Assembly (NCBI RefSeq): GCF_016714275.1
Contig: NZ_JADJNP010000002.1
Coordinates: 434,001-498,000, forward strand
From: Tessaracoccus sp.
Lineage (GTDB): Bacteria > Actinomycetota > Actinomycetes > Propionibacteriales > Propionibacteriaceae
Reading direction: 5' to 3'
DNA: 64,000 bases
Shown here: positions 1-8,810 of the stretch, one piece after another
How the letters are laid out: each line of letters begins with the position of its first letter
How positions within the stretch are numbered: position 1 is the stretch's first letter
Notes under the pieces: generated by a model
What the model was told of the DNA's origin: nothing
Database searches by the model: none
Seen by the model: only the letters and a program-made list of their open reading frames with translations
Position numbers and translations under genes: made by a program

Positions 1-993
1 GGCGACCTGCTCTGGCACAACAGCCTGTGGGTGAGCGCTGAGCTCGACGCGAAGAAGGGGCGGTTCGACTTCCGCCCGCAGCTTCGGTCCCTGAGGGAGT
101 ACGTCTCCGCCGCGGATCTGGCGATCTGCCACAGCGAGGTGCCGTTCGCGAAGAAGGACGGCCCGTTCCGCAACTACCCGCTCTTCGCGGCTCCGCAGGA
201 GATCGCGCCTGCGATCGTGGCCACGGGATGGGACCTCTGCACCACGGCGTCGAACCACACCATGGATCAGGGCTGGGACGGACTGGTGCGCACCATCGAG
301 GTGCACCGCGAGCACGGCATCCTGACCTCCGGTAGTTGGGCAACCGAGGAGGACAGGAAGACCCCGGTCATCTTCACCACCGACGACGGAGTGAAGATCG
401 CCGTCATCAGCCAGACGTTCGGCCTCAATGGCCTGCCTAAGGCCAAGGGCAAGCCGTGGTCCGTGCAGCTGCTCGACGCCGACGCCGCAATCGCCGACGC
501 CAAGCGCGCGAAGAAGGCGGGCGCCGACATCGTGCTTGTCCACATGCACGCCGGCGACGAGTACTCCAGCAGGATCAACTCCCAGCAGCGGGACTTCGCG
601 AAGGCCGTGACCGCCGCGCCGGAGGTCGACATGGTGTTCGGCCAGCACGCTCATGTCGTCCAACCCATCGACAAAGTCAACGACAAGTGGGTCATCTACG
701 GCGCGGGGAACCTCATTGCCTCCAGCGGTCCGGCCCAGCCCCGCACCTACGACGGCCTCATGGCCCAGGTGACCTTCGAGGAACAGGAGAACGGCGGCTT
801 CGTCGCGACCGCCGCGGAGTTCGCACCCACCATGATCACGAAGAAGTCCGGCAACACCCCCGCACGCGTCTACCTGATCCCCGACGAGCTCAAGGCGGGG
901 AACAAACGCGCCGCCGACATGAAGGCGTCGGCGGCGCGCACGCGCAAGACGGTCCGGTCCCTCGATGTCGAGGGGCTCACCGAGCGCAAGTGA
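1..993 (+). CDS. CapA family protein (PGA_cap fold), 5' end cut by window edge
   Basis: Reading frame is open from base 1, so the N-terminus lies outside the window. The visible part begins with GDLLWH, the metal-binding start of the CapA/PGA_cap calcineurin-like fold. Further family motifs follow: TTASNHTMDQGWDG (about residue 80), VLVHMHAGDEYS and FGQHAHVVQPID, then WVIYGAGNLIASS. CapA proteins are associated with poly-gamma-glutamate or capsule assembly and are often surface-anchored; any signal peptide or lipobox would be in the missing part. The substrate in this organism is unknown. It runs convergently into tyrS with a 6-bp gap. Confidence 0.85.
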   Translation, partial: GDLLWHNSLWVSAELDAKKGRFDFRPQLRSLREYVSAADLAICHSEVPFAKKDGPFRNYPLFAAPQEIAPAIVATGWDLCTTASNHTMDQGWDGLVRTIEVHREHGILTSGSWATEEDRKTPVIFTTDDGVKIAVISQTFGLNGLPKAKGKPWSVQLLDADAAIADAKRAKKAGADIVLVHMHAGDEYSSRINSQQRDFAKAVTAAPEVDMVFGQHAHVVQPIDKVNDKWVIYGAGNLIASSGPAQPRTYDGLMAQVTFEEQENGGFVATAAEFAPTMITKKSGNTPARVYLIPDELKAGNKRAADMKASAARTRKTVRSLDVEGLTERK

Positions 994-999
994 GTCGAC

Positions 1000-2259
1000 T
1001 CACGGAGCGGTGCGAACCACCGCTCCCACGGTCTTGCGGCCGCGGCGCAGGACCGCGTAGCGGCCGTGCAGCAACAGGTCCGGCGTGAGCGTCAGCTCGG
1101 GGTCGGTCACCTTCTCGTTGTTCACATAGGCGCCGCCCTCGGCGACGGCGCGGCGTGCCTCGCCCTTCGACTTCACCAGCCCCGCAGCGACCATCGCGTC
1201 GACGAAAGACACGTCACCGACCACCGGCTGCCCGCCGACCTCGCGGACCACGCCGTCGAGCGTCTGCTCGCTCAGTTCAGCCAGCTCGCCGCGCCCGAAC
1301 AGCGCCGACGCCGCGGCCACCGCCGCCGTGCGCTCGGTGACACCGTGCACAAGGTCGGTGACATCGTCGGCGAGGGCGCGCTGCGCCTCACGCTTGTACG
1401 GGGCGTCGATCGTCGCCTGCGCCAGCGCCTCGATCTCCTCCTGCGAGCGGAACGAGAACACCTTCAAGTAGTCGATGACCTTCGCATCCTCCGCGTTCAA
1501 GAAGAACTGATGGAACGCGTACGGCGAGGTCAACGACGGGTCAAGCCAGACCGTCCCGGACTCGGTCTTGCCGAACTTGGCACCGTCGGCCTTCGTCAGC
1601 AGCGGCGTCGCCATCGCGTGCACGCGTCGCTGATCACTGCGTCGGATCAGCTCCACGCCGGCCGTGATGTTGCCCCACTGATCGGAGCCGCCTGTCTGCA
1701 GCGTCACCCCGTGGCGCCGGTTCAGCTCTCGGTAGTCCATCGACTGCAGAAGCACGTACGAGAACTCCGTGTACGAGATACCGGACTCAAGGCGTCGGGC
1801 GACGACATCGCGCGCCAGCATCCGGTTGACCGGGAAGTGCTTGCCGACATCGCGCAGGAAGTCCAGCGTCGACATGCTCGCGGTCCAGTCGAGGTTGTTG
1901 ACCATCGTCGCCGCAACTGATCCCTCGAAGGAGACGTACCGCTCGACCTGCGCGCGGATCTTCTCCACCCATTCGGCGACGACGTCCGTGGAGTTCATGA
2001 CACGCTCGCCGGTCTCCTTCGGGTCGCCGATGAGGCCCGTCGCGCCGCCAACCAGCAGGAATGGCTGGTGCCCCGCCTGCTGGAGCCTGCGCGCCAGCAG
2101 CAGCTGCACGAGGTTGCCGGTGTGGACGCTCTGCGCCGTCGGATCAAAGCCCACATAGAACTTCACGCCGCCCTCGTCCAGATGCGCTCCGAGCGCGTCC
2201 GGGTCGGTCGAGTGGGCAACAAGCCCCCGCCAGCGAAGATCCTTAAGTAGTGCGTTCAC
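1000..2259 (-). CDS. tyrS: Tyrosine--tRNA ligase
   Basis: Charges tRNA-Tyr in the cytoplasm. Class I motifs are present: FDPTAQSVHTGNL carries the HIGH-equivalent HTGN, and GAKFGKTES carries the KMSKS-equivalent KFGKT. A C-terminal S4-like RNA-binding segment (about the last 65 residues) is visible. I chose the GTG at 2259, giving VNALLKDLRWRG, because bacterial TyrRS usually begins just before this motif. An alternative in-frame GTG at 2292 overlaps the argH stop as GTGA and would add 11 residues; neither site has a convincing Shine-Dalgarno. Length (419 aa) is normal. It is the last gene downstream of argH. Confidence 0.95.
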   Translation of the reverse strand: MNALLKDLRWRGLVAHSTDPDALGAHLDEGGVKFYVGFDPTAQSVHTGNLVQLLLARRLQQAGHQPFLLVGGATGLIGDPKETGERVMNSTDVVAEWVEKIRAQVERYVSFEGSVAATMVNNLDWTASMSTLDFLRDVGKHFPVNRMLARDVVARRLESGISYTEFSYVLLQSMDYRELNRRHGVTLQTGGSDQWGNITAGVELIRRSDQRRVHAMATPLLTKADGAKFGKTESGTVWLDPSLTSPYAFHQFFLNAEDAKVIDYLKVFSFRSQEEIEALAQATIDAPYKREAQRALADDVTDLVHGVTERTAAVAAASALFGRGELAELSEQTLDGVVREVGGQPVVGDVSFVDAMVAAGLVKSKGEARRAVAEGGAYVNNEKVTDPELTLTPDLLLHGRYAVLRRGRKTVGAVVRTAP

Positions 2260-2288
2260 GAGAGCACAGCTTACTGGCGCTCGCACCC

Positions 2289-3722
2289 TCACCTAACCGA
2301 TGGCCGAAGGGCCGCTCCCGCCCAGTCGCGCAACTCGCACTGCGCCGCGCGCAGTTCGCGCGTCTGCTCTGCGACGCGACCCGGGGCTGTCCCGCCGCGG
2401 CCGTCGCGCGATGCGACCGAGCCCTCGACCGTGAGGACGCCCAGCACGGACTCGTCCAGGTGTGCGGAGATCCCGGGGAGGTCGTCGACGGTGAGGTCCT
2501 GCAGCGTGATGCCGCGCTGCTCGCAGTAGCGCACCGACTCGCCCGCGACCTCGTGCGCGACGGCGAACGGCACGCCCTGGCGGACCAGGTGATCGGCGAC
2601 GTCGGTGGCCAGCGAGAAACCGCGTGGCGCAACCTCGGCCATGCGATCGGGATGGAAGGTCAGGGTCCCGACCATGCCCGCTACGGCGGGGATCAGCACG
2701 TGCAGCTGATCGAGGCCGTCGAAGATCGGCTCCTTGTCCTCCTGCAGGTCGCGGTTGTAGGCGAGCGGAAGCCCCTTCAGCGTCGCCAGCAGCCCCGCGA
2801 GATTGCCGATGAGGCGTCCGGCCTTGCCGCGAGCCAGTTCCGCGACATCAGGGTTCTTCTTCTGCGGCATGATCGAGCTGCCGGTGGACCAGGCGTCGTC
2901 GAGGGTCGCGAAGCCGAACTCGGCGGTGCACCAGATGATGACGTCCTCGCTGAGGCGGGACAGGTCGACGCCGACCTGCGCCAGCACGAACGCGGCCTCG
3001 GCGATCAGGTCACGCGCCGCAGTGCCGTCGATCGAGTTGGGCACCGACGACGAGAAGCCCAGCTCGCGGGCCACCAACTCCGGATCGAGCCCCAGCGACG
3101 TGCCGGCCAACGCAGCCGAGCCGTAAGGGCTGACCGCGAGGCGGCGGTCAAGGTCGCGGAGGCGGTCGACGTCGCGCACCAGCGGCCAGGCGTGGGCCAG
3201 CAGGTGGTGGCTGAGCAGGATGGGCTGGGCCGACTGCAGGTGAGTTCGTCCAGGCATGACCGCACCGTGATAGCGCTCCGCCTGCGACGCCAGCGCCTCA
3301 AGCACGCCGTCGAGGTCCTGCGCGACCAACCGGATCTCTTCCCGCAGGTAGCTGCGGATCAGGGTCGCGATCTGGTCGTTGCGCGAACGCCCGGCGCGAA
3401 TCCGGCCACCGAGCTCCGGGCCGACGATGTCCTTCAACCCCCGCTCCAGCGCGCCGTGCACGTCCTCGTCCGACTCCGCGGGCCCGAACTCGCCAGTCTT
3501 GACGCGGCGCGCGAGCTCGGCGAGTCCTTCATCCATCGCGGAGGCTTGGTCCTGGGTCAGCAGCCCCGCGGCCAATAACGCCTTGGCGTGCGCGCGCGAC
3601 CCTGCGATGTCGTGCAGCGCGAGGCGCCAGTCGAACTGCGTCGACTTCGACAGCGCGAACATCGCGTCACTCGGCCCGCCGGCGAAGCGCCCGCCCCACA
3701 GTCGTCCCTGGTCAGTGCTCAC
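2289..3722 (-). CDS. argH: Argininosuccinate lyase
   Basis: Final step of arginine synthesis: argininosuccinate to arginine plus fumarate. Family signature GSSIMPQKKNPD lies near residue 278, and WGGRFAGGPSD at the N-terminus is typical of ArgH. Length of 477 residues is normal. It is separated from argR by 68 bp that contain a dispersed repeat (3763-3801). In many actinobacteria argG stands between argR and argH, but not here. Confidence 0.96.
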   Translation of the reverse strand: MSTDQGRLWGGRFAGGPSDAMFALSKSTQFDWRLALHDIAGSRAHAKALLAAGLLTQDQASAMDEGLAELARRVKTGEFGPAESDEDVHGALERGLKDIVGPELGGRIRAGRSRNDQIATLIRSYLREEIRLVAQDLDGVLEALASQAERYHGAVMPGRTHLQSAQPILLSHHLLAHAWPLVRDVDRLRDLDRRLAVSPYGSAALAGTSLGLDPELVARELGFSSSVPNSIDGTAARDLIAEAAFVLAQVGVDLSRLSEDVIIWCTAEFGFATLDDAWSTGSSIMPQKKNPDVAELARGKAGRLIGNLAGLLATLKGLPLAYNRDLQEDKEPIFDGLDQLHVLIPAVAGMVGTLTFHPDRMAEVAPRGFSLATDVADHLVRQGVPFAVAHEVAGESVRYCEQRGITLQDLTVDDLPGISAHLDESVLGVLTVEGSVASRDGRGGTAPGRVAEQTRELRAAQCELRDWAGAALRPSVR

Positions 3723-3762
3723 TGTCTTCCTGTCTGTGGTCGGGTCTAGAGGTAACGACTAA

Positions 3763-3801
3763 GGCGGCTCGCCGACGCTCGCGCGGCCGCTCAACCAGCG
3801 G
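3763..3801. repeat. Dispersed intergenic repeat, copy 1 (argR 3' end)
   Basis: A GC-rich block ending in CCGCTCAACCAGCGG. On the minus strand it reads CCGCTGGTTGAGCGG, and the TGA inside GGTTGAG is the argR stop codon. Related blocks lie at 5501-5556, 11019-11071, 13531-13579 and 19763-19781. Confidence 0.6.
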
Positions 3802-4285
3802 AGGCATCCGCTGGCCTTCCGGTCCTTGTCATCTCGGAGATCACCCAGACGACGCGCTCCGCGGAGTCGTCGTCGGTGGCGATCACGAGCACCGTGTCGT
3901 CGCCCGCGATCGTACCCAACACGCCGGGCAGCGCGGCGAGGTCGAGATACGAGGCGAAGTACTGCGCCGCCCCGGGCGGCGTCTTGACGAGGATCTGCGT
4001 TCCCGCGTGGCGGATCGACTGCAGCAGCTCCGCGCACAGCCGGGCCAGCTTCTCCATTGCCGCGCCCTCGGTGTCGTCTCCGGGAGCGGCGTACACGAGC
4101 GCTCCACCGACGGCCCGCTGGCGCACGGCGCCGAGCTCCAGCAGATCCTTCGAGAGCGTCGGCTGACTGACGACGATGCCATGCGCGGCCAGCGCGTCGC
4201 TCAACTCGCCCTGCGATGTGTAGCGCGCCTCGAGGAGCAGCTGGCGCAGCGTCGACAACCTCTCCGCACGCGTCGGGCCGGCCAT
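3791..4285 (-). CDS. argR: Arginine repressor
   Basis: Arginine-responsive repressor of the arg regulon, hexameric in known members. The N-terminal winged-helix is visible (RLSTLRQLLLEARYTSQGEL, then VSQPTLSKDL, residues about 8-50). The C-terminal hexamerisation/arginine-binding domain carries GTIAGDDTVLVIATDD. The ATG start is 2 bp downstream of the argD stop, so it is very likely co-transcribed with argCJBD and self-regulated through the ARG box before argC. Its stop codon is supplied by a dispersed repeat. Confidence 0.95.
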   Translation of the reverse strand: MAGPTRAERLSTLRQLLLEARYTSQGELSDALAAHGIVVSQPTLSKDLLELGAVRQRAVGGALVYAAPGDDTEGAAMEKLARLCAELLQSIRHAGTQILVKTPPGAAQYFASYLDLAALPGVLGTIAGDDTVLVIATDDDSAERVVWVISEMTRTGRPADASAG

Positions 4286-4287
4286 GG

Positions 4288-5457
4288 TCAGGCCTGTTCC
4301 AGCAGCGCGGGCAGCGCGTCGACGAAACCCTGCAGGTCATTCCTTGTCGAGATCAGCGGCGGCGCGACGCGCAGTACCGACGGCCGGGGTGCGTTGATCA
4401 CCCAGCCGGCGTCCAGCGCGGCCGCGGCGACGGCGGGGGCCACGTCGTCGATCAGGACGACGCCCAGCAGCATTCCTCTCCCCCGGACGTCCAGGATCCG
4501 CGGATGGTTGAGCGCCCTCAGCTGGTCGGCGAGCCACGCACCGGTCTCGCGTGCCTGGTCGAGGACGCCGCTCTCAAGCACGTCCAGGACCGCGTTGCCC
4601 GCGGCTGCGGCGACGGGGTTTCCGCCGAAGGTCGTGCCGTGCAGGCCGGGCTGGATCAGGTCCGCCGCGCGCCCGCTGGCGAGGCATGCGCCGACCGGGA
4701 AGCCGTTGCCGAGGCCCTTGGCGAGCGTGACGAGGTCGGCAACCACGCCGTCGGCGGTGTGCGAGAGGTACTCGCCGCACCGGCCAAGACCCGTCTGGAC
4801 CTCGTCGATCCACAGCAGCGCGCCCGCCTCAGCGGTCAGCGCGCGCGCCGCCTGAAGGAATCCCTCGGGGGCCGGGACGACACCGTTCTCGCCCTGCACC
4901 GTCTCGATGACAACGGCAGCGACGGTGTCGTCGACGACGTCCCGGAGCGCATCGACGTCGCCATACGGGACGAAGGTGACGTCGCCGGGAAGCGGCTCGA
5001 ACGGCGCGCGGTACTTCTCATTCGCCGTGATGGCGAGCGCGCCCATCGTCCGGCCGTGGAACGCGCCATCCATGGCGACGATCCGCGTCCGCCCGGTCAG
5101 CCGTGTGATCTTGAACGCCGCCTCGTTTGCCTCCGTGCCGGAGTTGGTGAAGAAGACGCGCGTCCTCTCCGCGCCCGTGAACGCGGCCAACCGCTCCGCC
5201 AACCTGACCTGCTGCTCACTGGCGAAGAAGTTCGAGACGTGTCCGAGCTGCCCCAGCTGCGCGGTGATCGCGGTGGTCACCTCCGGGTGCGCATGCCCGA
5301 GCGCGTTGACGGCAAGGCCGGACAGCAGGTCCGTGTAGCGGCGCCCGTCCGCGTCCCACAGATGCACGCCCTCCCCCCGCTCGAACACGCGCAGCGGCGC
5401 GCCGAACGCGTTCATCATCACGGCGGCGTACCGGTCCTTGAGTGCTTGCTGGCTCAT
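4288..5457 (-). CDS. argD: Acetylornithine aminotransferase
   Basis: PLP-dependent class III aminotransferase converting N-acetylglutamate semialdehyde to N-acetylornithine. The PLP-lysine motif LVTLAKGLGNGFPVGA lies near residues 225-240, and the cofactor motif FFTNSGTEANE is near residue 103. Length 389 aa is normal. The stop is followed 2 bp later by argR, with no argF between them. An 85-bp gap containing a repeat separates it from argB. Confidence 0.94.
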   Translation of the reverse strand: MSQQALKDRYAAVMMNAFGAPLRVFERGEGVHLWDADGRRYTDLLSGLAVNALGHAHPEVTTAITAQLGQLGHVSNFFASEQQVRLAERLAAFTGAERTRVFFTNSGTEANEAAFKITRLTGRTRIVAMDGAFHGRTMGALAITANEKYRAPFEPLPGDVTFVPYGDVDALRDVVDDTVAAVVIETVQGENGVVPAPEGFLQAARALTAEAGALLWIDEVQTGLGRCGEYLSHTADGVVADLVTLAKGLGNGFPVGACLASGRAADLIQPGLHGTTFGGNPVAAAAGNAVLDVLESGVLDQARETGAWLADQLRALNHPRILDVRGRGMLLGVVLIDDVAPAVAAAALDAGWVINAPRPSVLRVAPPLISTRNDLQGFVDALPALLEQA

Positions 5458-5500
5458 TTCAGTCCTTGTGGTTCTGGGTCGGTTCTGTGGGTAGGCGCGG

Positions 5501-5556
5501 GACCTTTCGACACGGTCCGGACGCTTCGCGCCGGGGACCGGCTCAAGGAACGGTGG
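5501..5556. repeat. Dispersed intergenic repeat, copy 2 (argB 3' end)
   Basis: The block contains CCTTTCGACACGGTCCGG, CTTCGCGCCGGGGACCGG and GGCTCAAGGAACGG. Read on the minus strand, the TGA in CCTTGAGCC is the argB stop codon. The middle part is imperfectly palindromic (CCGG..CCGG). It fills most of the argD-argB gap. Confidence 0.65.
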
Positions 5557-6445
5557 TTGTGACCATCGTGCCGACGCCCTCGTCTGTGAAGATCTCGAGC
5601 AGCAGGCAGTGCGGGACCCGGCCGTCGATGACGGTGGCGGAGCGGACGCCGCCCTCGACCGCCTTCACGCAGGCCTCCATCTTGGGGATCATTCCGGCGT
5701 CGAGGGTCGGGAGCATCTCACGGACCTCGTCGGTCGTGATCTGCGTGATGATCGACTCCTCGTCGGGGTAGTTGGCGTACACGCCCGCGACGTTGGTCAG
5801 CATCACGAGGCGCTTCGCCTTCAGCGCGACGGCGAGCGCCGCCGCCGCAGTGTCGCCGTTGATGTTGTGCACCTGGCCGTCGCGGTCGGGCGCGACGGTG
5901 GCGACGACGGGGATACGCCCCGCGGAGATGAGGTCGTTCAGCGAGCTCGGGTCGACCGACTTCACGTCGCCGACCAGCCCAAGGTCGATCTCTTCGTCGC
6001 CGACGACCAGGCCACGCCGCTTCGCGGTGAACAACCCGCCGTCCTCTCCCGACATGCCGACGGCGAACGGCCCATGCTGGTTGATCAGGTTCACCAACTC
6101 TCGGCCGACCTGCCCGACCAGCACCATCCGCACGACGTCCATGGCCTCGGGCGTGGTCACGCGCAGGCCGCCACGGAACTCCGAGGCGATGTCCAGCTTC
6201 GCCAGCATCTCCGAGATCTGTGGGCCGCCTCCGTGCACGACGACGGGGCGGAGCCCGACGCGCCGCAGGAAGACGATGTCCTCGGCGAACGCGCGCTTGA
6301 GGGCCTCGTCGGTCATGGCGTTTCCGCCGTACTTGATGACGACGGTCTCCCCCGCGAACTCAGCGAGCCACGGCAGCGCCTCAATGAGCGTCGCCGCCTT
6401 CGCGATCAGTTCCGGCTGCCGGTGGGTCAAGATCTTCGGGCTCAC
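5543..6445 (-). CDS. argB: Acetylglutamate kinase
   Basis: Phosphorylates N-acetylglutamate, the second step of the acetylated arginine pathway. The N-terminal motif VVIKYGGNAMTDE and the substrate loop VVHGGGPQISEML are typical. Length (300 aa) fits the arginine-sensitive actinobacterial class. The GTG start overlaps the argJ stop as GTGA, indicating coupling. The last codons and stop fall inside dispersed repeat copy 2. Confidence 0.95.
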   Translation of the reverse strand: MSPKILTHRQPELIAKAATLIEALPWLAEFAGETVVIKYGGNAMTDEALKRAFAEDIVFLRRVGLRPVVVHGGGPQISEMLAKLDIASEFRGGLRVTTPEAMDVVRMVLVGQVGRELVNLINQHGPFAVGMSGEDGGLFTAKRRGLVVGDEEIDLGLVGDVKSVDPSSLNDLISAGRIPVVATVAPDRDGQVHNINGDTAAAALAVALKAKRLVMLTNVAGVYANYPDEESIITQITTDEVREMLPTLDAGMIPKMEACVKAVEGGVRSATVIDGRVPHCLLLEIFTDEGVGTMVTTTVP

Positions 6446-7593
6446 GTCGAATACTCCGCGTTCTCCTTCACGTAGCCGTACGTGAGGTCGTTGGTGAGGA
6501 TGGTCGCCGTGGCGTCCCCGGCATGAAGGTCGACGGTGACACGCACGTCGCGCGTGGACAGGTCGACGAGGGTGCGGTCCTCACCGATCTGGCCGCCCCG
6601 GCAGACCATGACACCGTTGAACGAGACGTCGAGTTCGTCGGCGTCGAAGGCCGCGTCCGTCACGCCGATGGCCGACAGCACGCGGCCCCAGTTCGGGTCG
6701 CCTCCGAAGATGGCGCACTTGAACAGGTTGGACCGGGCGACCTCCCGTCCGACGACTTCCGCGTCGCGTTCACTGGCCGCGCCGACGACCTCGATGGCGA
6801 TGTCGTGCGAGGCGCCCTCTGCGTCGCGGATCAGCTGTCGGGCCAGATCCTGGCACAGGCCGGTGAGCGCGGCGGTGAAGGTGTCCGGCGACGGGACGAC
6901 GCTGCTGGCCCCCGAGGCCATCAGGATGACCGTGTCGTTGGTCGACATGCAGCCGTCCGAGTCGGCGCGGTCGAAGCTGAGCCGCGTCGCCTCCCGGAGG
7001 GCCGCGTCGAGCGACTCGGGGGGGAGGTCGGCATCGGTGGTGATCACGACGAGCATCGTCGCGAGCCCGGGCGCGAGCATGCCCGCCCCCTTCGCCATGC
7101 CGCCGATCGACCATCCGTCGCCGAACGCTTCGGCCTGCTTCGACACCGTGTCGGTGGTCATGATCGCGGTCGCAGCCGCCGCACCGCCGTCGGCGCTCAG
7201 CGCGTCGCACGCGGAGTCGACGCCGGGGAGCAGCTTCTCCATCGGTAGCCGCAGGCCGATCAGTCCGGTAGAGCAGACGGCGACGTTGTCGGTGATGAGA
7301 CTGAGCCGGTCGGCGACCCGCGCGGCCGTCGTCGCCGAGTCGAGGTAGCCGGCGTGCCCGGTGCAGGCGTTGGCACCGCCGGAGTTCAGAACAACGGCCT
7401 GGAGCTGCCCATCCGCGACAGCCTGACGCGACCACTTCACGGGTGCCGCGAACACACGGTTGCTGGTAAAGACGGCCGCGGCCGCCATGCGCGGGCCGTG
7501 GTTCGCGACGACGGCCAGATCTGGCCTGCCGCTCGCCTTCAGGCCGGCGGTGACACCGGCGGCGACGAAACCCTTCGGGGTGGTGACGCTCAC
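6442..7593 (-). CDS. argJ: Glutamate N-acetyltransferase / amino-acid acetyltransferase
   Basis: Transfers acetyl from N-acetylornithine to glutamate, recycling the acetyl group; some ArgJ also use acetyl-CoA. The self-cleavage region KGAGMLAPGLATMLV is visible (about residues 168-182), with Thr in ATML as the expected nucleophile that splits the precursor into alpha and beta chains. The GTG start overlaps the argC stop (GTGA). Whether it is mono- or bifunctional cannot be told from sequence alone. Confidence 0.95.
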   Translation of the reverse strand: MSVTTPKGFVAAGVTAGLKASGRPDLAVVANHGPRMAAAAVFTSNRVFAAPVKWSRQAVADGQLQAVVLNSGGANACTGHAGYLDSATTAARVADRLSLITDNVAVCSTGLIGLRLPMEKLLPGVDSACDALSADGGAAAATAIMTTDTVSKQAEAFGDGWSIGGMAKGAGMLAPGLATMLVVITTDADLPPESLDAALREATRLSFDRADSDGCMSTNDTVILMASGASSVVPSPDTFTAALTGLCQDLARQLIRDAEGASHDIAIEVVGAASERDAEVVGREVARSNLFKCAIFGGDPNWGRVLSAIGVTDAAFDADELDVSFNGVMVCRGGQIGEDRTLVDLSTRDVRVTVDLHAGDATATILTNDLTYGYVKENAEYST

Positions 7594-8621
7594 GGTGCGA
7601 CTCCTACGCTGCTGAGCCCGGTGGTCTCAGGGAGGCCAAGGGCGATGTTCATGGACTGGACGGCACCGCCGGCGGTGCCCTTCGTCAGGTTGTCGATGGC
7701 GGAGATGACGATCAACCTCCCCGCATGCTCGTCGACGGTGACCTGGACCGACACGCGATTCGAGCCGACGACGGCCGCGGTCTGCGGCCACACGCCGTCG
7801 GGCAGGACGTCGACGAACGGCTCGTCGTCGTAGAACGAGCGATAGGTGGCGACGGCCGCCTCGGCGGTCACGCCGTCAGCGATGGGCGCGGAGCAGGTCG
7901 CGAGGATGCCGCGCGACATGGGCGCGAGCAGCGGGGTGAAGCTGACGACGACCTCGCCGTCGCACAGCGACGACAGGTTCTGCACGATCTCCGGCGTGTG
8001 CCGATGGACGCCGCCGACGCCGTACGGGCTCATGTTTCCCATCACCTCGGAGCCGAGCAGGTGCGGCTTCAGCGACTTTCCTGCTCCCGAGGTGCCCGAC
8101 GCCGCGACGATCGCGATCTGCGAGGCGTCGATCAGCCCGCCCGCGACGGCGGGCAGCAGCGCAAGGGTGCAGGCCGTCGGATAGCACCCGGGAACCGCGA
8201 CACGCTTCGCGTCGGCAAGTATCTCGCGCTGGCCGGGCAGCTCAGGCAGCCCGTAGGGCCAGGTGCCCGCGTGTGGCGAACCGTAGAACCTCTCCCACTG
8301 CGCGGGGTCGGCCAGGCGGTAGTCGGCACCCGCATCGACGATCAGCACATCGTCGCCCAGCTGCTCCGCGATCGCCGCCGAGGCGCCGTGCGGCAGCGCG
8401 AGGAAGACGACGTCGTGTCCCGCGAGAACCTCGGCGGTCGTCGGCTGGACGACGCGGCCGGCGAGCGGGGCGAGGTGCGGCTGGTGCTGGCCCAGCAGAT
8501 CGCCGACGCTGGAGTTGCCGGTGAGCGCGCCGATGGTCACCTCGGGATGCTGGAGGAGGAGGCGCAACGCCTCGCCGCCCGCATAGCCCGTGCATCCGGC
8601 GACCGCCACTGAAAAAGTCAT
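7590..8621 (-). CDS. argC: N-acetyl-gamma-glutamyl-phosphate reductase
   Basis: NADPH-dependent reduction of N-acetylglutamyl phosphate. The nucleotide-binding N-terminus is VAVAGCTGYAGGEALRLL, and the catalytic cysteine lies in VPGCYPTACTL (about residue 150). Length 343 aa. First gene of the arginine operon. A putative -10 hexamer lies only 7 nt from the ATG and there is no Shine-Dalgarno, so the mRNA may be leaderless. An ARG-box-like operator overlaps the -35. Confidence 0.95.
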   Translation of the reverse strand: MTFSVAVAGCTGYAGGEALRLLLQHPEVTIGALTGNSSVGDLLGQHQPHLAPLAGRVVQPTTAEVLAGHDVVFLALPHGASAAIAEQLGDDVLIVDAGADYRLADPAQWERFYGSPHAGTWPYGLPELPGQREILADAKRVAVPGCYPTACTLALLPAVAGGLIDASQIAIVAASGTSGAGKSLKPHLLGSEVMGNMSPYGVGGVHRHTPEIVQNLSSLCDGEVVVSFTPLLAPMSRGILATCSAPIADGVTAEAAVATYRSFYDDEPFVDVLPDGVWPQTAAVVGSNRVSVQVTVDEHAGRLIVISAIDNLTKGTAGGAVQSMNIALGLPETTGLSSVGVAP

Positions 8622-8628
8622 GGGCGTG

Positions 8629-8657
8629 ACTATTCCAGATTCTCAATAGATATTCAA
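8629..8657 (-). promoter_or_regulatory. argC promoter, putatively leaderless
   Basis: On the minus strand: -35 TTGAAT (8657-8652), 17-bp spacer, -10 AATAGT (8634-8629), then 7 nt to the ATG at 8621. Transcription would start at or beside the start codon. Prediction from sequence only. Confidence 0.5.
8643..8656 (-). promoter_or_regulatory. ARG box (ArgR operator)
   Basis: The minus strand reads TGAATATCTATTGA. This matches the half-site pattern TGAAT-N4-ATTCA of ARG boxes at all but one defined position. It overlaps the argC -35 and spacer, the usual place for ArgR repression, and argR is in the same operon. Confidence 0.65.
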
Positions 8658-8810
8658 ACGCCGTCCTGGGCCTGCGCCATCTGTTGAGCGGTCAGGGCGA
8701 AGCCAGTGTGCCTGGACGGGTCGCGTAGCAGGCGCAGATCGGTGGATCGAGGCCGGGAGTAGGGTGTGTGCAGCGGCGCGCATCGGAGAGGGCCGCCCGA
8801 AGGAGTACCG

